Part shown: in pieces, positions 36,032 through 44,918 of the stretch
Layout of the letters: each line of letters opens with the position of its first letter
Position numbering within the stretch: position 1 is the first letter of the stretch
NCBI GenBank assembly: GCA_022729735.1
Contig: DZAY01000009.1
Span: 1 to 64,000, forward strand
Length of the DNA stretch: 64,000 nucleotides
Direction: 5' to 3'
Source of the DNA: Helicobacter cetorum
GTDB taxonomy: Bacteria; Campylobacterota; Campylobacteria; Campylobacterales; DZAY01
The notes under the pieces: model-generated
Databases searched by the model: none
Told to the model about the DNA's origin: nothing
The model's input: only the letters and a program-made list of their open reading frames with translations
Made by a program: the position numbers and the translations under genes

Positions 36032-37192
36032 TTAAAAACTATAATTTATAAATGCTCTATATCCATCAAATCCACTATTTGAGAGTTTATCATTCACAAA
36101 CAGTGCAACTCCACCAATGCTAAAATTATCAAATTCATAATTTAAAGCAATATCAAACTCTTCACTCTTAAACTCATCTGCCTTAAACTCTCCATAATAA
36201 AGACCAATTGATAAATCTTCTAATAACTCTTGTTCTACTCCTCCAGCAATCGCTTTTGAATTAGCTCCATTGTTTGGTGTAAGTTCATCAAAATATGAAC
36301 TAAACATTGGAGCTCCACCAAAAGCCTCAATTAACTCTTCTCCATTTCCCTTATTATAAGCTACTAATAAAGTTGTATCTGTCGCATTTATAAGCACTCC
36401 TGCACTTAACCCAAACATACTTGCATTTTGTTTTCCTAAAAGCTCATCTCCTACACTTTTTTGCAATTGATATTGAATAGCTGTATTAAAAGTTATAGTT
36501 TCTAACTCTTTTTCATAACTTAAATCTGAATACAAGGCATTTGTAACATTTTCTAAATAGTAATCCCAAAGTGAAAAAGTCAAACCTTCAAAAACAGTAT
36601 AATCAAAAGAAGCTCCATAAATAGAGTTTTTATCATTTACTCCAATTACACTCATAATATCTACAAACTTTTTAGAATTAGCTTCATTTTCCCAACCAGA
36701 CATTTTTGAAATATAAAATGCTCTAAGAGTTAAATTTTCTAATGCGACACTCTCAAAATATACACCTTCAAATGTATTTGGAACCATTCTAATATCATCA
36801 GAATTTAGCAAAGGTGTATCAAGCTCAAATCTTCCAAGCTTTAATTCACTATCCATAAATTTAGCACTTATGAAACTCTCACCTAAAATTGTATAACCTT
36901 TACTATTTTCATCAAAAAAATCACCATTTTTATTGTCATTCATAAATGAATTTATTGGATTTGATGTATAAAATGTAGCACCAACTCCAAACTCTTTTTT
37001 TGTATCACTTAAAAATCCTAACTTACCACCAATACTATAACCATCATCATCGCTATTATCTTCATAACTATTAGATATAGCTCCAAATCTTAAGTTTCCA
37101 CTAAGCTCACTATTTGAAAACATCTCTTCTAAATAGTTTGCTTGTGCAATTTGTGCAATTGCAATTAATGATAAGGTAAAAACTCTTTTCAT
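36032..37192 (-). CDS. OprD-like outer membrane porin of the iron operon
   Basis: The 386-residue protein has a signal peptide (MKRVFTLSLIAIAQIAQA) and alternating beta-strand sequence ending in Phe (YRAFINYSF), the mark of an outer-membrane barrel. Segments such as LSGNLRFGAISNSYED, LGRFELDTPLLNSDDIRMVP and FEGVYFESVALENLTLRAFY resemble the OprD/campylobacterial major-porin group. Being first in an operon with feoAB and behind a Fur-like box, it probably admits an iron form or chelate. Confidence 0.82.
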   Translation of the reverse strand: MKRVFTLSLIAIAQIAQANYLEEMFSNSELSGNLRFGAISNSYEDNSDDDGYSIGGKLGFLSDTKKEFGVGATFYTSNPINSFMNDNKNGDFFDENSKGYTILGESFISAKFMDSELKLGRFELDTPLLNSDDIRMVPNTFEGVYFESVALENLTLRAFYISKMSGWENEANSKKFVDIMSVIGVNDKNSIYGASFDYTVFEGLTFSLWDYYLENVTNALYSDLSYEKELETITFNTAIQYQLQKSVGDELLGKQNASMFGLSAGVLINATDTTLLVAYNKGNGEELIEAFGGAPMFSSYFDELTPNNGANSKAIAGGVEQELLEDLSIGLYYGEFKADEFKSEEFDIALNYEFDNFSIGGVALFVNDKLSNSGFDGYRAFINYSF

Positions 37193-37516
37193 ATTTAAAC
37201 TCCAAAATATAATTTATGCAATGATATATTAAAAAAGCTTAAAATATATTGATAACTATTATCAAATTTAAAAGTAAGTGATTAAAAAATAGGCTATTAT
37301 TTGCATTCTAAGTTTAGTAATAGATTTTTTTAGTGTCTAGTTTTTATTGTTTTAACTCTCAAATTTTATAATTCATAATTAATATTGAAAAAAAATATTT
37401 TTATTTATCAATACCTTAGGCATTTAAAAAAGTTATGATAAAATTCAAACAAATTTTAAAAAATAGTCTAAGGAATTAAAGAAAATGCAAATATATTTTA
37501 ACGATATTTTTAAGTT
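37193..37516. other. 324-base intergenic region between divergent operons
   Basis: Besides the Fur-like palindrome, this AT-rich gap holds a very short frame at 37485-37520 (ATG to TGA, 11 residues, MQIYFNDIFKL). It is preceded by AAGGA, and its stop overlaps the next ATG as ATGA. It could be a leader that couples translation of the transporter-like gene. No other structure is evident. Confidence 0.4.
37249..37265 (-). promoter_or_regulatory. probable Fur box of the porin-feoAB operon
   Basis: TTGATAACTATTATCAA is a perfect inverted repeat (TTGATAA, CTA, TTATCAA) 57 bases before the porin ATG. It resembles the GATAAT-based Fur consensus. Iron-repressed expression is inferred from the site plus the genes it precedes. 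Confidence 0.65.
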
Positions 37517-37975
37517 ATGAATTTTGCATATAGAATATTAAATACATTTTCTTCTGTTGAGAGAGATGAAGCTTTACCACTTTTGCTACTATTTTTTCAC
37601 TCATTTTTGAATGGAATATCTCTAATACTATTTGAAACAACTGCGAATACACTTTTTTTACTAAAATATAATACAGAAAGTTTGCCATATGTTTATATCT
37701 TTAGTGCAATATTTTCTGTTATTATAGGGTTTATATACTCAAAACTTGAACAAAAAAGCTCCGTTAGCTCATTTTTAAAATTTATGATTTTATTTATTTT
37801 ATCTATTTATATCCTATTTTATTTAATTATAAAATTTACAGACTCAAAACTCTCTTTTATGTTTATTATGATTTTTAAAGATATTGTTTGGATGTTTGCT
37901 GGTATGGAGTTTGGATTGCTCATAGGATATATTTTTGATATTAGACAAAAGGCAAAAGATTGTTTGGACTTTTGA
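37517..37975 (+). pseudogene. N-terminal part of a nucleotide-transporter-like MFS/HEAT protein, ended by a frameshift
   Basis: These 152 residues hold about four membrane helices (LPLLLLFFHSFLNGISLILF, LPYVYIFSAIFSVIIGFIY, FMILFILSIYILFYLIIKF, and MFAGMEFGLLIGYIF). The frame then reads DIRQKAKDCLDF and stops. Adding one A to the A-run at 37954-37957 gives RQKAKRLFGLLMSGEVIAG, which joins smoothly with the next frame and resembles the RxAKRLFxL motif of Npt1-like ATP/ADP-translocase relatives. It is therefore the front end of a roughly 916-residue protein. Confidence 0.75.
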
Positions 37976-40266
37976 TGTCTGGAGAGGTAATAGCTGGAAT
38001 TTTAGGTGGTTTATTGGCAGTTTTTTTAATAGATAAAGCCATCTTAAGTGCTATTGATTTATTGCTTGTTTCGATTTTTTTCTGTTTTGCCTCATACTTA
38101 TTGCTAACAAAAATATTAGATAAATTTAAAACAAATTTTATAAATATCAACACATTTGACGAAAGTGAAACAAATCAATCTACAAACTATTTTTCACTTT
38201 TAAAAAACAGCTACTATTTGCTATTTTTTGCACTCTCATTTATAGCTTTTTTTGTATTTTATTTAATCGATTTTATCTTTTATTTCAAAGTAGAAGAGAA
38301 ATTTCAATCAGAAAAAGAGTTGGCGACATTTTTTGCACTATTTTTTGCTGCACTAAATATAGTAAATCTCTTTTCAACACTTTTTTTATCTTCAAGGCTA
38401 TTTCAAAAATTTGGCTTAACTGTAGGACTTATAGCAATTCCAATATTAGCAATCATCGGAACAAGCTCCATGCTTTTACTCTTTTCGTTTTCATTACTAT
38501 TTGGATTTTTAATACTTGTAGTAGTCAAGCTTTTACATGAAGCATTTGACTCATCTTTATTAACTCCTGCTTATAGAATAATCTATCAATCTATTTCAAA
38601 ATCTCAAAGAGCTGTTGTTGTAAATTTTAGAGAAACTTTCGTTGAACCTATTGCTATGGGTTGTGTTGGGGTGTTATTAATATTTTTAAGCTCATTTAAT
38701 AATATCTCTATTGTTATGGTTTTTGTAGTTTTGCTATCTATTTTATGGCTATTTTTAGCTAAAAAATTAAAACAACAGTATGTAATTTCGCTAAATGGCT
38801 TTTTAAAAAACAGGCATATTTTGTCAGATAATTTAATACCTTTAAATGATATAGATTTGAATTTCTTTTTAAATCTGCTTAAAAGCCCAAAAGAGATAGA
38901 GGTGATTTATGCAATAGAGACAATTTCAAAAATGAATTATGAAAAAATAGATGCTATTTTAAAAGAACAAATTAATCATGAAAGCAAAAAAGTTAGAGTT
39001 GTTGTGTTAGATTGTATCGATAAAATGGAGTTATATTCATTTTTGCCATTAATTGAAAAAGCTTTGAAAGATGAAAAAGATATTGATGTTTTGACAAAAT
39101 TAATAGAAATTTATTGCAAATTTTTAAAAACTCAAAGTGTTGAGATGATTAAAAACTATCTATTTTCTGAAAATATAACTATTCAAGATAGCACAATTAT
39201 CTCTATGATTAAATATGCTGGTATTGATGGAATATTGATTGCTGGAAAAATTTTAAATGATATTTTAAATGACCAAACAAAAGAGAGTCAAATTAGAGGT
39301 TTAAATATTGTAAATAAAATAAATATGCATGGATTTTATAGTGCTATTTTAAATGCTTTAAAAAGTGACAATTTTGAAATTAGAAAAATATCTTTAGAGA
39401 TTGTAGGAAATTTGAAAATCATCAACATGATAGACTATTTAATAGAAAATTTAACAAACTATCAGTATCGAAAAACATGTATAAATGCTCTTATTAAATT
39501 TGATATTTCAATTTATGATACATTAGTAGCACATTTTAAAAATTGCTCAATGGAGAAAAAAACAGCTATTATAAAGGTTTTTGCAAATATAAAAAGTGAA
39601 AAAACAGCAACATTTATATTAAATCAAATTGATAACAAACTACTATTTGACAAGATACTAAAATCTCTATTTTCTGCAAATTTTCATACAGATAACAAAG
39701 AGTTGATTTTAAAATTATTAATTCAAAATGCTAAAGATATAGTTGTTTTGATACAGTTAGAAGATGTTATTGATAGCACTTTTTCAAATTCAAAAATTGT
39801 TTTACATGAACTCTTACATGAAAAAATGGAAAATATTTTTTATATTTTAAGCTTTATCTATCCAAAAGATGTTATTAATAAACTGTTGTTTAGTTACAGA
39901 AATTTTTTAAATGATAAAAAAGCATATATTGTAGAGATTATTGACAATTTAGCAGATAATCATTTTAAACCATTTGTTATAAATTTTATTGAAAATAATT
40001 TAGATAATAAAAGAGTTTTTGAATTAGCACATAAGTTTGATGTTGTTATAGATGATTATAAATTTTATATCAAAGATATGTTACAAAAAAGAGAGTTTTT
40101 GGATATTTTGGCAATATCATTTTTATATGAAATTGGTAAAAGTGAAGATATATACTTTTTAGATATTGCAAAAGAGTTGAGTTGTGATGAAAATTTGCTT
40201 TTAAAGGAGACAGCTTCATGGGCATATCTAAAACTAAAAGAGAAAAACAATGCTTTTAACAGTTGA
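37960..40266 (+). CDS. C-terminal part of the frameshifted nucleotide-transporter-like / HEAT-repeat protein
   Basis: The frame from 37960 adds about six more membrane helices (to about residue 270: GEVIAGILGGLLAVFLID, YLLFFALSFIAFFVFYLIDF, LLLFSFSLLFGFLILVVVKL, IVMVFVVLLSILWLFLAK). From about 300 to the end it is an array of HEAT-like helical pairs (EVIYAIETISKMNYEKIDAI, VRVVVLDCIDKMELYSFLPL, IRKISLEIVGNLKIINMIDY). The MFS-type half resembles Npt/ATP:ADP-antiporter-like proteins. Whether the protein is made depends on the upstream frameshift; internal ATG 37960 has no obvious ribosome site. It overlaps the next gene by 17 bases. Confidence 0.75.
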   Translation: MFGLLMSGEVIAGILGGLLAVFLIDKAILSAIDLLLVSIFFCFASYLLLTKILDKFKTNFININTFDESETNQSTNYFSLLKNSYYLLFFALSFIAFFVFYLIDFIFYFKVEEKFQSEKELATFFALFFAALNIVNLFSTLFLSSRLFQKFGLTVGLIAIPILAIIGTSSMLLLFSFSLLFGFLILVVVKLLHEAFDSSLLTPAYRIIYQSISKSQRAVVVNFRETFVEPIAMGCVGVLLIFLSSFNNISIVMVFVVLLSILWLFLAKKLKQQYVISLNGFLKNRHILSDNLIPLNDIDLNFFLNLLKSPKEIEVIYAIETISKMNYEKIDAILKEQINHESKKVRVVVLDCIDKMELYSFLPLIEKALKDEKDIDVLTKLIEIYCKFLKTQSVEMIKNYLFSENITIQDSTIISMIKYAGIDGILIAGKILNDILNDQTKESQIRGLNIVNKINMHGFYSAILNALKSDNFEIRKISLEIVGNLKIINMIDYLIENLTNYQYRKTCINALIKFDISIYDTLVAHFKNCSMEKKTAIIKVFANIKSEKTATFILNQIDNKLLFDKILKSLFSANFHTDNKELILKLLIQNAKDIVVLIQLEDVIDSTFSNSKIVLHELLHEKMENIFYILSFIYPKDVINKLLFSYRNFLNDKKAYIVEIIDNLADNHFKPFVINFIENNLDNKRVFELAHKFDVVIDDYKFYIKDMLQKREFLDILAISFLYEIGKSEDIYFLDIAKELSCDENLLLKETASWAYLKLKEKNNAFNS

Positions 40267-40675
40267 AAAGGTGATTATTTTAAGGGCAATAAATCTATTT
40301 TCTGAAATTTCTGAACATGATTTATTGAGTGTTGCTATGAATTTAGAGGAGGTTTCATTTGCAAATGGAGCTACGATTATAAATCAAGGAGATATTGGAA
40401 CATCTATGTATATTATTGTAAATGGTTGTGTTGATGTTGAAGTAAATGGTGTTGTTGTAGCCACTCTTAACGAAAATGATGTTTTTGGTGAATTAGCAGC
40501 ACTCGACCCAGAACCTAGAAGTGCTACTGTTAGAGCAAAAATCGAAACAATGCTTTTTAAAATAGACAACTCTATGCTTTATAATTTAATATTAGAGTAT
40601 CCTAATGTAGCTCGTGGAATTATTCATATACTATGTCAGCGAATTCGAAATCACAATGAAAAGAGTAAAAAATGA
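40250..40675 (+). CDS. stand-alone cyclic-nucleotide-binding domain protein
   Basis: This 141-residue protein is a single CRP-like cNMP-binding domain without a DNA-binding part. It has the beta-barrel (GATIINQGDIGTSMYIIVNG) and an intact phosphate-binding cassette (FGELAALDPEPRSATVRA, with Glu and Arg that contact cyclic nucleotide). It starts within the end of the HEAT protein and overlaps the channel gene by ATGA, so all three are translated together. In related transporters this domain can be fused at the C-terminus; here it is separate. The ligand may be cAMP, cGMP or another nucleotide. Confidence 0.85.
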   Translation: MLLTVEKVIILRAINLFSEISEHDLLSVAMNLEEVSFANGATIINQGDIGTSMYIIVNGCVDVEVNGVVVATLNENDVFGELAALDPEPRSATVRAKIETMLFKIDNSMLYNLILEYPNVARGIIHILCQRIRNHNEKSKK

Positions 40676-41631
40676 GACTAAATAGAGTTTTGTTAATAGT
40701 TTTATCACTATTTCTGTTTTTAACAGTCGCAACTGCTAACAATGAACCCAATATAAAAGATAATGAGGTGAAAATTGGAATTTATATAAATGAAATTTCA
40801 AATTTTGTAATAAAAGATAATAGTTTAAAAATGGATTTTTATATATGGTTTTTATGGATTGATGATAATTTGAAACCATATAAAACATTTGAAATAATGA
40901 ATGGAACTATCGAAAGCCAAGGTGAAACAGAGGTAAAAAAAATAGGCAAATTCAACTATGCTTGTAAAAGAATAAAAGCTAGAATGAGACATCTATTTGA
41001 TGTCTCAAAATTTCCTTTAGATAAACATATACTAAAAATATCAATTGAAGATGCAATTAATACATTAGAAGGATTTAAATATATAAGCGATAAAGACAAT
41101 TCAAAATTAAATGATAATGTTTATATTCCAAGCTATAGTATAAGAGAGTACCAATTTTACGAAACAACCAAAACATATAGTACAAATTATGGTGAATTTA
41201 ATTTGCCAAAAAATAATGAATCTAGTTATTCAAGAGCTGTCTTTGAGGTTGAAATATATAGAGATGACTATTCATCATTTTTTAAAACATTTTGGGGATT
41301 TTTCGTAGCTATTTTGATTGCACTTGTATCATTTACAATCAGACCAGATATTGGAGCTAGATTTTCTTTAAGTGTTGGAGCAATATTTGCAACAGCTGCA
41401 ATTGGAGCTATGATTAAAAACTATCTACCAGAAAGTGATGTTTGGACATTAGCAGATAAAATAAATATGCTAACACTTTTTACAGTTTTTTTAATAATCT
41501 GTTTTTCTAGTTACTCGTTGAAGCTATTTAATGATGGAAAATTAGAACAGAGCAAACTTGTAGATAAAATATCTATTCCAATTTTTACAATTTTCTACTC
41601 ATTGATTGTCTATTATTTAGCAACTAATTGA
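40672..41631 (+). CDS. pentameric ligand-gated ion channel (Cys-loop-like) homologue
   Basis: The 319-residue protein has a signal peptide (LLIVLSLFLFLTVATA), a beta-rich extracellular domain of about 180 residues, and four membrane helices (about 204-224, 232-250, 265-285, 298-317). The pattern fits bacterial ligand-gated channels: VKIGIYINEISNFVIKDNSL, MDFYIWFLWID, and SKFPLDKHILKISIED matching the conserved FPxDxQxL turn. The disulfide of eukaryotic Cys-loop receptors is absent, as in other prokaryotic members. The M2-M3 region differs from classical channels, so it may be a non-conducting sensor. It is last in a coupled three-gene unit. Confidence 0.75.
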   Translation: MRLNRVLLIVLSLFLFLTVATANNEPNIKDNEVKIGIYINEISNFVIKDNSLKMDFYIWFLWIDDNLKPYKTFEIMNGTIESQGETEVKKIGKFNYACKRIKARMRHLFDVSKFPLDKHILKISIEDAINTLEGFKYISDKDNSKLNDNVYIPSYSIREYQFYETTKTYSTNYGEFNLPKNNESSYSRAVFEVEIYRDDYSSFFKTFWGFFVAILIALVSFTIRPDIGARFSLSVGAIFATAAIGAMIKNYLPESDVWTLADKINMLTLFTVFLIICFSSYSLKLFNDGKLEQSKLVDKISIPIFTIFYSLIVYYLATN

Positions 41632-41772
41632 TTTAATCATTGGCATATATAATAGCTAACTTAGGTTTATAAAAAAATATAAAATAGGAGCTAAAGAACT
41701 ATTTGAAAAGTTTTGATAAACAAATATAATTTTTGAGTTTCTAATTTTTTTAGAATAGTTAAAATGTAAGTT

Positions 41773-41967
41773 TTATAATCTTTTATTTATAAGTTCTATA
41801 TATTTATCTTCTTTTTCAATTCCAATATAGTTTCTATTATACTCTTTTGCTACCACAACAGTTGTTCCACTTCCACAAAATGGGTCTAATACAGTATCTC
41901 CCTCATTTGAAAAACCTAAAATTATTCTCTTTAACATCTCTTTTGGCTTTTGTGTTCTTTTAATAAT
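41773..41967 (-). pseudogene. C-terminal remnant of a DNA methyltransferase
   Basis: A 64-codon minus-strand frame, closed upstream by TGA 41970-41968, reads KRTQKPKEMLKRIILGFSNE then GDTVLDPFCGSGTTVVVAKE and YNRNYIGIEKEDKYIELINKRL. DPFCGSGTT is the S-adenosylmethionine motif of N6-adenine/N4-cytosine DNA methyltransferases of the group in which this motif lies C-terminal. The catalytic (D/N)PPY half and any start codon are missing, so it is inactive. It lies just beyond the last gene of the ABC-type conflict operon. Confidence 0.85.
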
Positions 41968-41990
41968 TCATAATTAAAAATTGAAGTTAT

Positions 41991-43712
41991 TTAATTAAAA
42001 CTTTCTCCAAACAGCCAATTTTTTTCATCTTTATCCGATAGAGTTAGTCTTATACTATTCTTTATAATTTCTTTTTCATCTTCTGATAAAATATTTATTT
42101 CATTATTTTCATCAAGTATTTCATTTAGTGTATTGTCTCCAATATTTAGAAAGTATTGAAAATTATCGCCTTTTGTAAGTTCTAAAATAATTTTGAAAAT
42201 AGTTGATTTTTGTCTTCTATCCATTTCTGAAAATATACAACCATCATGTGCTAAAAATCCTAATAAATCTTTATTTAAAAGATACAATAATACATCATAG
42301 CAAAATACTTTTACCTCACCAACACCTTGAGAACCCTCTTTTGGTATATGGATATTTATATTAAAAAGATATTTAGCAGTTGGTGCTTCATCAATTTTAA
42401 ACGACCCTCCTTGATTATCATAAAATTGTTTTACTAAATTTCTAAATGTTTTTTGTATATATTCAATATGTTCATGATTTTTGTCAAGATATGAAATACT
42501 TGCTTGTTTTATTGTTGCATTTTTAACCTCTAAGTTACTTTTATCTTTTTTAAACTCATTTAAAATATGTGCATATTTTTCTAAATCCTGCTTCTCTTTT
42601 TCCAAAGTTTTTATTCTATCTTTTAGTGTATCCCTTTCTTCTAATGCACCTTTATTATTCAAATCTTTTAAAATATTGTCTCTTCTATTTGCAAGTGATT
42701 TCATCTCAATTTGTAGTTTTTCTATTTCAATTTTTAAATCTCTTATTTCTGCAGATAACCTTTTTTTTCTATTATTGATTAAATTATTATGAAATTCTTG
42801 TGTTTGTTCTATTCTTTTTATAATTTTTTCTTCAAAAAAGAAATTTGCTTCATTAAAAAGTTCTTCAATTTTGTTAATATCAATATTTGTATTTTGTGAA
42901 GTTTCATAATTTAGTTCTTTTGTTTTTAACTTTTTAGAACTAAAGAATATTTTATTTCTAAAATCATTAATTTCAGTAGTTAAACTATCTGCTTCTTGCT
43001 TTAATTTATCATAATTTTCAGCTATTATAAATTTCTCAATTTGTATATTTAACCTTTCTATCTCATCTTTAATATCATCTATATTTGTTTTATCTAATAC
43101 TTTTTCATAATCTTCAACAGTTTTTTCTGCTTTTTTCAATTTAGCTATTTTATCTTTGATTTCATAACTTTGTTGAACTAGTGACATATCTATTCCAAGC
43201 AATGCTAAATTAGTATATTGTTGTTCATAATCTTCTATTGGTCGCCCTTGTTGTGATAGAACATGACTATAGTAAATCATTCCATTATCACTACTATATC
43301 TTCTTGCAAAACAATTAAGCAATTGTTTAAAAGTTGGTTTTATTTCTTCTTTTCCTAAAAATATCTCATTTAATTTTTTAGGATAATTAGTTTTAACAAT
43401 TTTTTCTTCATTTATATAATATTCACTCTGTGAAAAATCTTTTTTGATAGTATATTCTTTATCGTTATGTAAGAATGTCAATTCAAAAGTTCCATAAGTT
43501 GATAAGTAATCTTCTAACTTTTTGTCACTTGCTGTTTTAAAGTTAGAACCAAACATATAATGAATTAGAGATAAAGAGATACTTTTACCAATACCATTAA
43601 TTGATTTTTTTTGTTCGGCTGTTAATTGAGAACCAACAACTATGTTCAAACCATTTTTAAAGTTAATAGTATGAAACTTTGGATTGTTAGATGTTAATTG
43701 TAATAATCTCAT
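41991..43712 (-). CDS. DUF2326-like SMC-type ATPase of an ABC-three-component system
   Basis: The 573-residue protein has an ABC/SMC-type head split by a long coiled coil. The N-terminal part carries the Walker A region INGIGKSISLSLIHYMFG. The middle (about 180-400) is coiled coil (EIEKLQIEMKSLANRRDNIL). The C-terminal head ends with FLAHDGCIFSEMDRRQKSTIF, the Walker-B/D-loop area of DUF2326 proteins. Such ATPases are the motor of ABC-three-component conflict systems. The start follows AAAGGAAG and lies inside the end of the middle-component gene (26-base overlap). Confidence 0.8.
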   Translation of the reverse strand: MRLLQLTSNNPKFHTINFKNGLNIVVGSQLTAEQKKSINGIGKSISLSLIHYMFGSNFKTASDKKLEDYLSTYGTFELTFLHNDKEYTIKKDFSQSEYYINEEKIVKTNYPKKLNEIFLGKEEIKPTFKQLLNCFARRYSSDNGMIYYSHVLSQQGRPIEDYEQQYTNLALLGIDMSLVQQSYEIKDKIAKLKKAEKTVEDYEKVLDKTNIDDIKDEIERLNIQIEKFIIAENYDKLKQEADSLTTEINDFRNKIFFSSKKLKTKELNYETSQNTNIDINKIEELFNEANFFFEEKIIKRIEQTQEFHNNLINNRKKRLSAEIRDLKIEIEKLQIEMKSLANRRDNILKDLNNKGALEERDTLKDRIKTLEKEKQDLEKYAHILNEFKKDKSNLEVKNATIKQASISYLDKNHEHIEYIQKTFRNLVKQFYDNQGGSFKIDEAPTAKYLFNINIHIPKEGSQGVGEVKVFCYDVLLYLLNKDLLGFLAHDGCIFSEMDRRQKSTIFKIILELTKGDNFQYFLNIGDNTLNEILDENNEINILSEDEKEIIKNSIRLTLSDKDEKNWLFGESFN

Positions 43713-43917
43713 TATCTTCCTTTACCTTGTCAATCATAAATAAAAAATCTAAACACAAAATTAGTTTTTCTATGCTTATCTTTTTGTAATATCTACTATT
43801 AAATTCTTCTAATAAATCATCTAAATTTTTACTATCTTCTTTTAATATTCCTATAACTATTGCAGATATTGATATTAAACTATCAACAGGCTGAATAACT
43901 TTTGTAGGCATAATCAT
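43687..43917 (-). CDS. ABC-three-component middle component (MC6-like)
   Basis: A 76-residue protein (MPTKVIQPVDSLISISAIVI, then LDDLLEEFNSRYYKKISIEK and a final beta strand) of the size and pattern of the small winged-helix-like middle components that join effector and ATPase in ABC-3C systems. It overlaps the SMEK gene by four bases (ATGA) and the ATPase by 26. Assignment relies mainly on context. Confidence 0.65.
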   Translation of the reverse strand: MIMPTKVIQPVDSLISISAIVIGILKEDSKNLDDLLEEFNSRYYKKISIEKLILCLDFLFMIDKVKEDNEIITINI

Positions 43918-44903
43918 TGTTTTATTCCTACATCACATATTTCAAAAAAGAAAGATATTATTATCCAACTAATAGAAGTAGAATTAAAATCTTTAATATC
44001 AATCTTATTTTCAAGTTCAATATATAAATTATTTATAATTTTATTAAAGTTTAAATTATGATATTTTGATAGTTCATGTAGTTCTAACAAAGTTTTATCT
44101 TTTAATTCAGTTTTTGAAACTTTTGAAATTAGCGAATTATGTAAAATATTCTTATACATATCTTCAATAACCAAACTTCTTAATTCACTAAGTATATTAT
44201 CTTCCTTATCAATATCGTTTATAAGAACAATATAATCTAACCCATCATAAATTTTATTTTTTATTCTTGAATTTATATTATTTAATTCAAGTTTTACATT
44301 AGTATCAATACTTCCCAAATCATCATCATAAGTTGGTTTAATATTTGATTTATTTTGAATTAAATGCTTAAAGACTAAATTTAAAATTATTTCATCTGTA
44401 TATTTTTCTTCAATACCAACAAAATATTTTCTATTTAATTCAACGAGTTTTTCCAAATCAAGATTGTTAATATCTCTAATCAAGTCTGTATAATCTAATA
44501 AAATATCTTTTAAAATAACACCATACTGTGTTTCTAATTCTATATCTTTTTGAGGGTTTGCTTTCTCAAGCAAATAAAAGATTTTGATTGTATATTCTTT
44601 ATATTCTGGCTTATTCAATGCTTTTAATGTTTTTTCAATTTTTTCTTTTGTTCTTGTAGTTGTAATTTGATAAATTAGTTTATTTTTATTATCAATTAAA
44701 TCAATACACGCAATATTTTTACTTTCAAAATTTGCATTTACCAAACTATATCCATATATAAAATTAAATATTTCCATAAAATAATTTTCTGCATGAATAT
44801 TTAAACCATAATCATTAATTAATTGTCTTTGTTCAATGTCATATCGTGTAATTGCTAATGCCTTACTTATGCTATTAAATGCTTGTTGTCTTAATTCAAT
44901 CAC
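43914..44903 (-). CDS. SMEK-domain protein of the ABC-three-component system
   Basis: This 329-residue protein has an N-terminal SMEK-type domain (about 20-110: DYGLNIHAENYFMEIFNFIY, ESKNIACIDLIDNK, IYQITTTRTKEKIEKTLKAL). It resembles a nuclease-like fold in which Asp-Lys-Gln type residues may act. The rest is helical and unassigned. In known ABC-3C loci such proteins are the presumed effector. GTG 44903 is used, with GGAAAGG seven bases upstream. It lies 15 bases after the zinc-ribbon gene and overlaps the middle component, so the operon is tight. Confidence 0.72.
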   Translation of the reverse strand: MIELRQQAFNSISKALAITRYDIEQRQLINDYGLNIHAENYFMEIFNFIYGYSLVNANFESKNIACIDLIDNKNKLIYQITTTRTKEKIEKTLKALNKPEYKEYTIKIFYLLEKANPQKDIELETQYGVILKDILLDYTDLIRDINNLDLEKLVELNRKYFVGIEEKYTDEIILNLVFKHLIQNKSNIKPTYDDDLGSIDTNVKLELNNINSRIKNKIYDGLDYIVLINDIDKEDNILSELRSLVIEDMYKNILHNSLISKVSKTELKDKTLLELHELSKYHNLNFNKIINNLYIELENKIDIKDFNSTSISWIIISFFFEICDVGIKQ

Positions 44904-44918
44904 AAAAATACCTTTCCA

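Noticed and set aside
41991-43712. ATPase as part of a Wadjet/MukB-type plasmid-defence set
   Set aside because: No JetA/B/D-like partners are present; SMEK and a small middle component point to ABC-3C instead.
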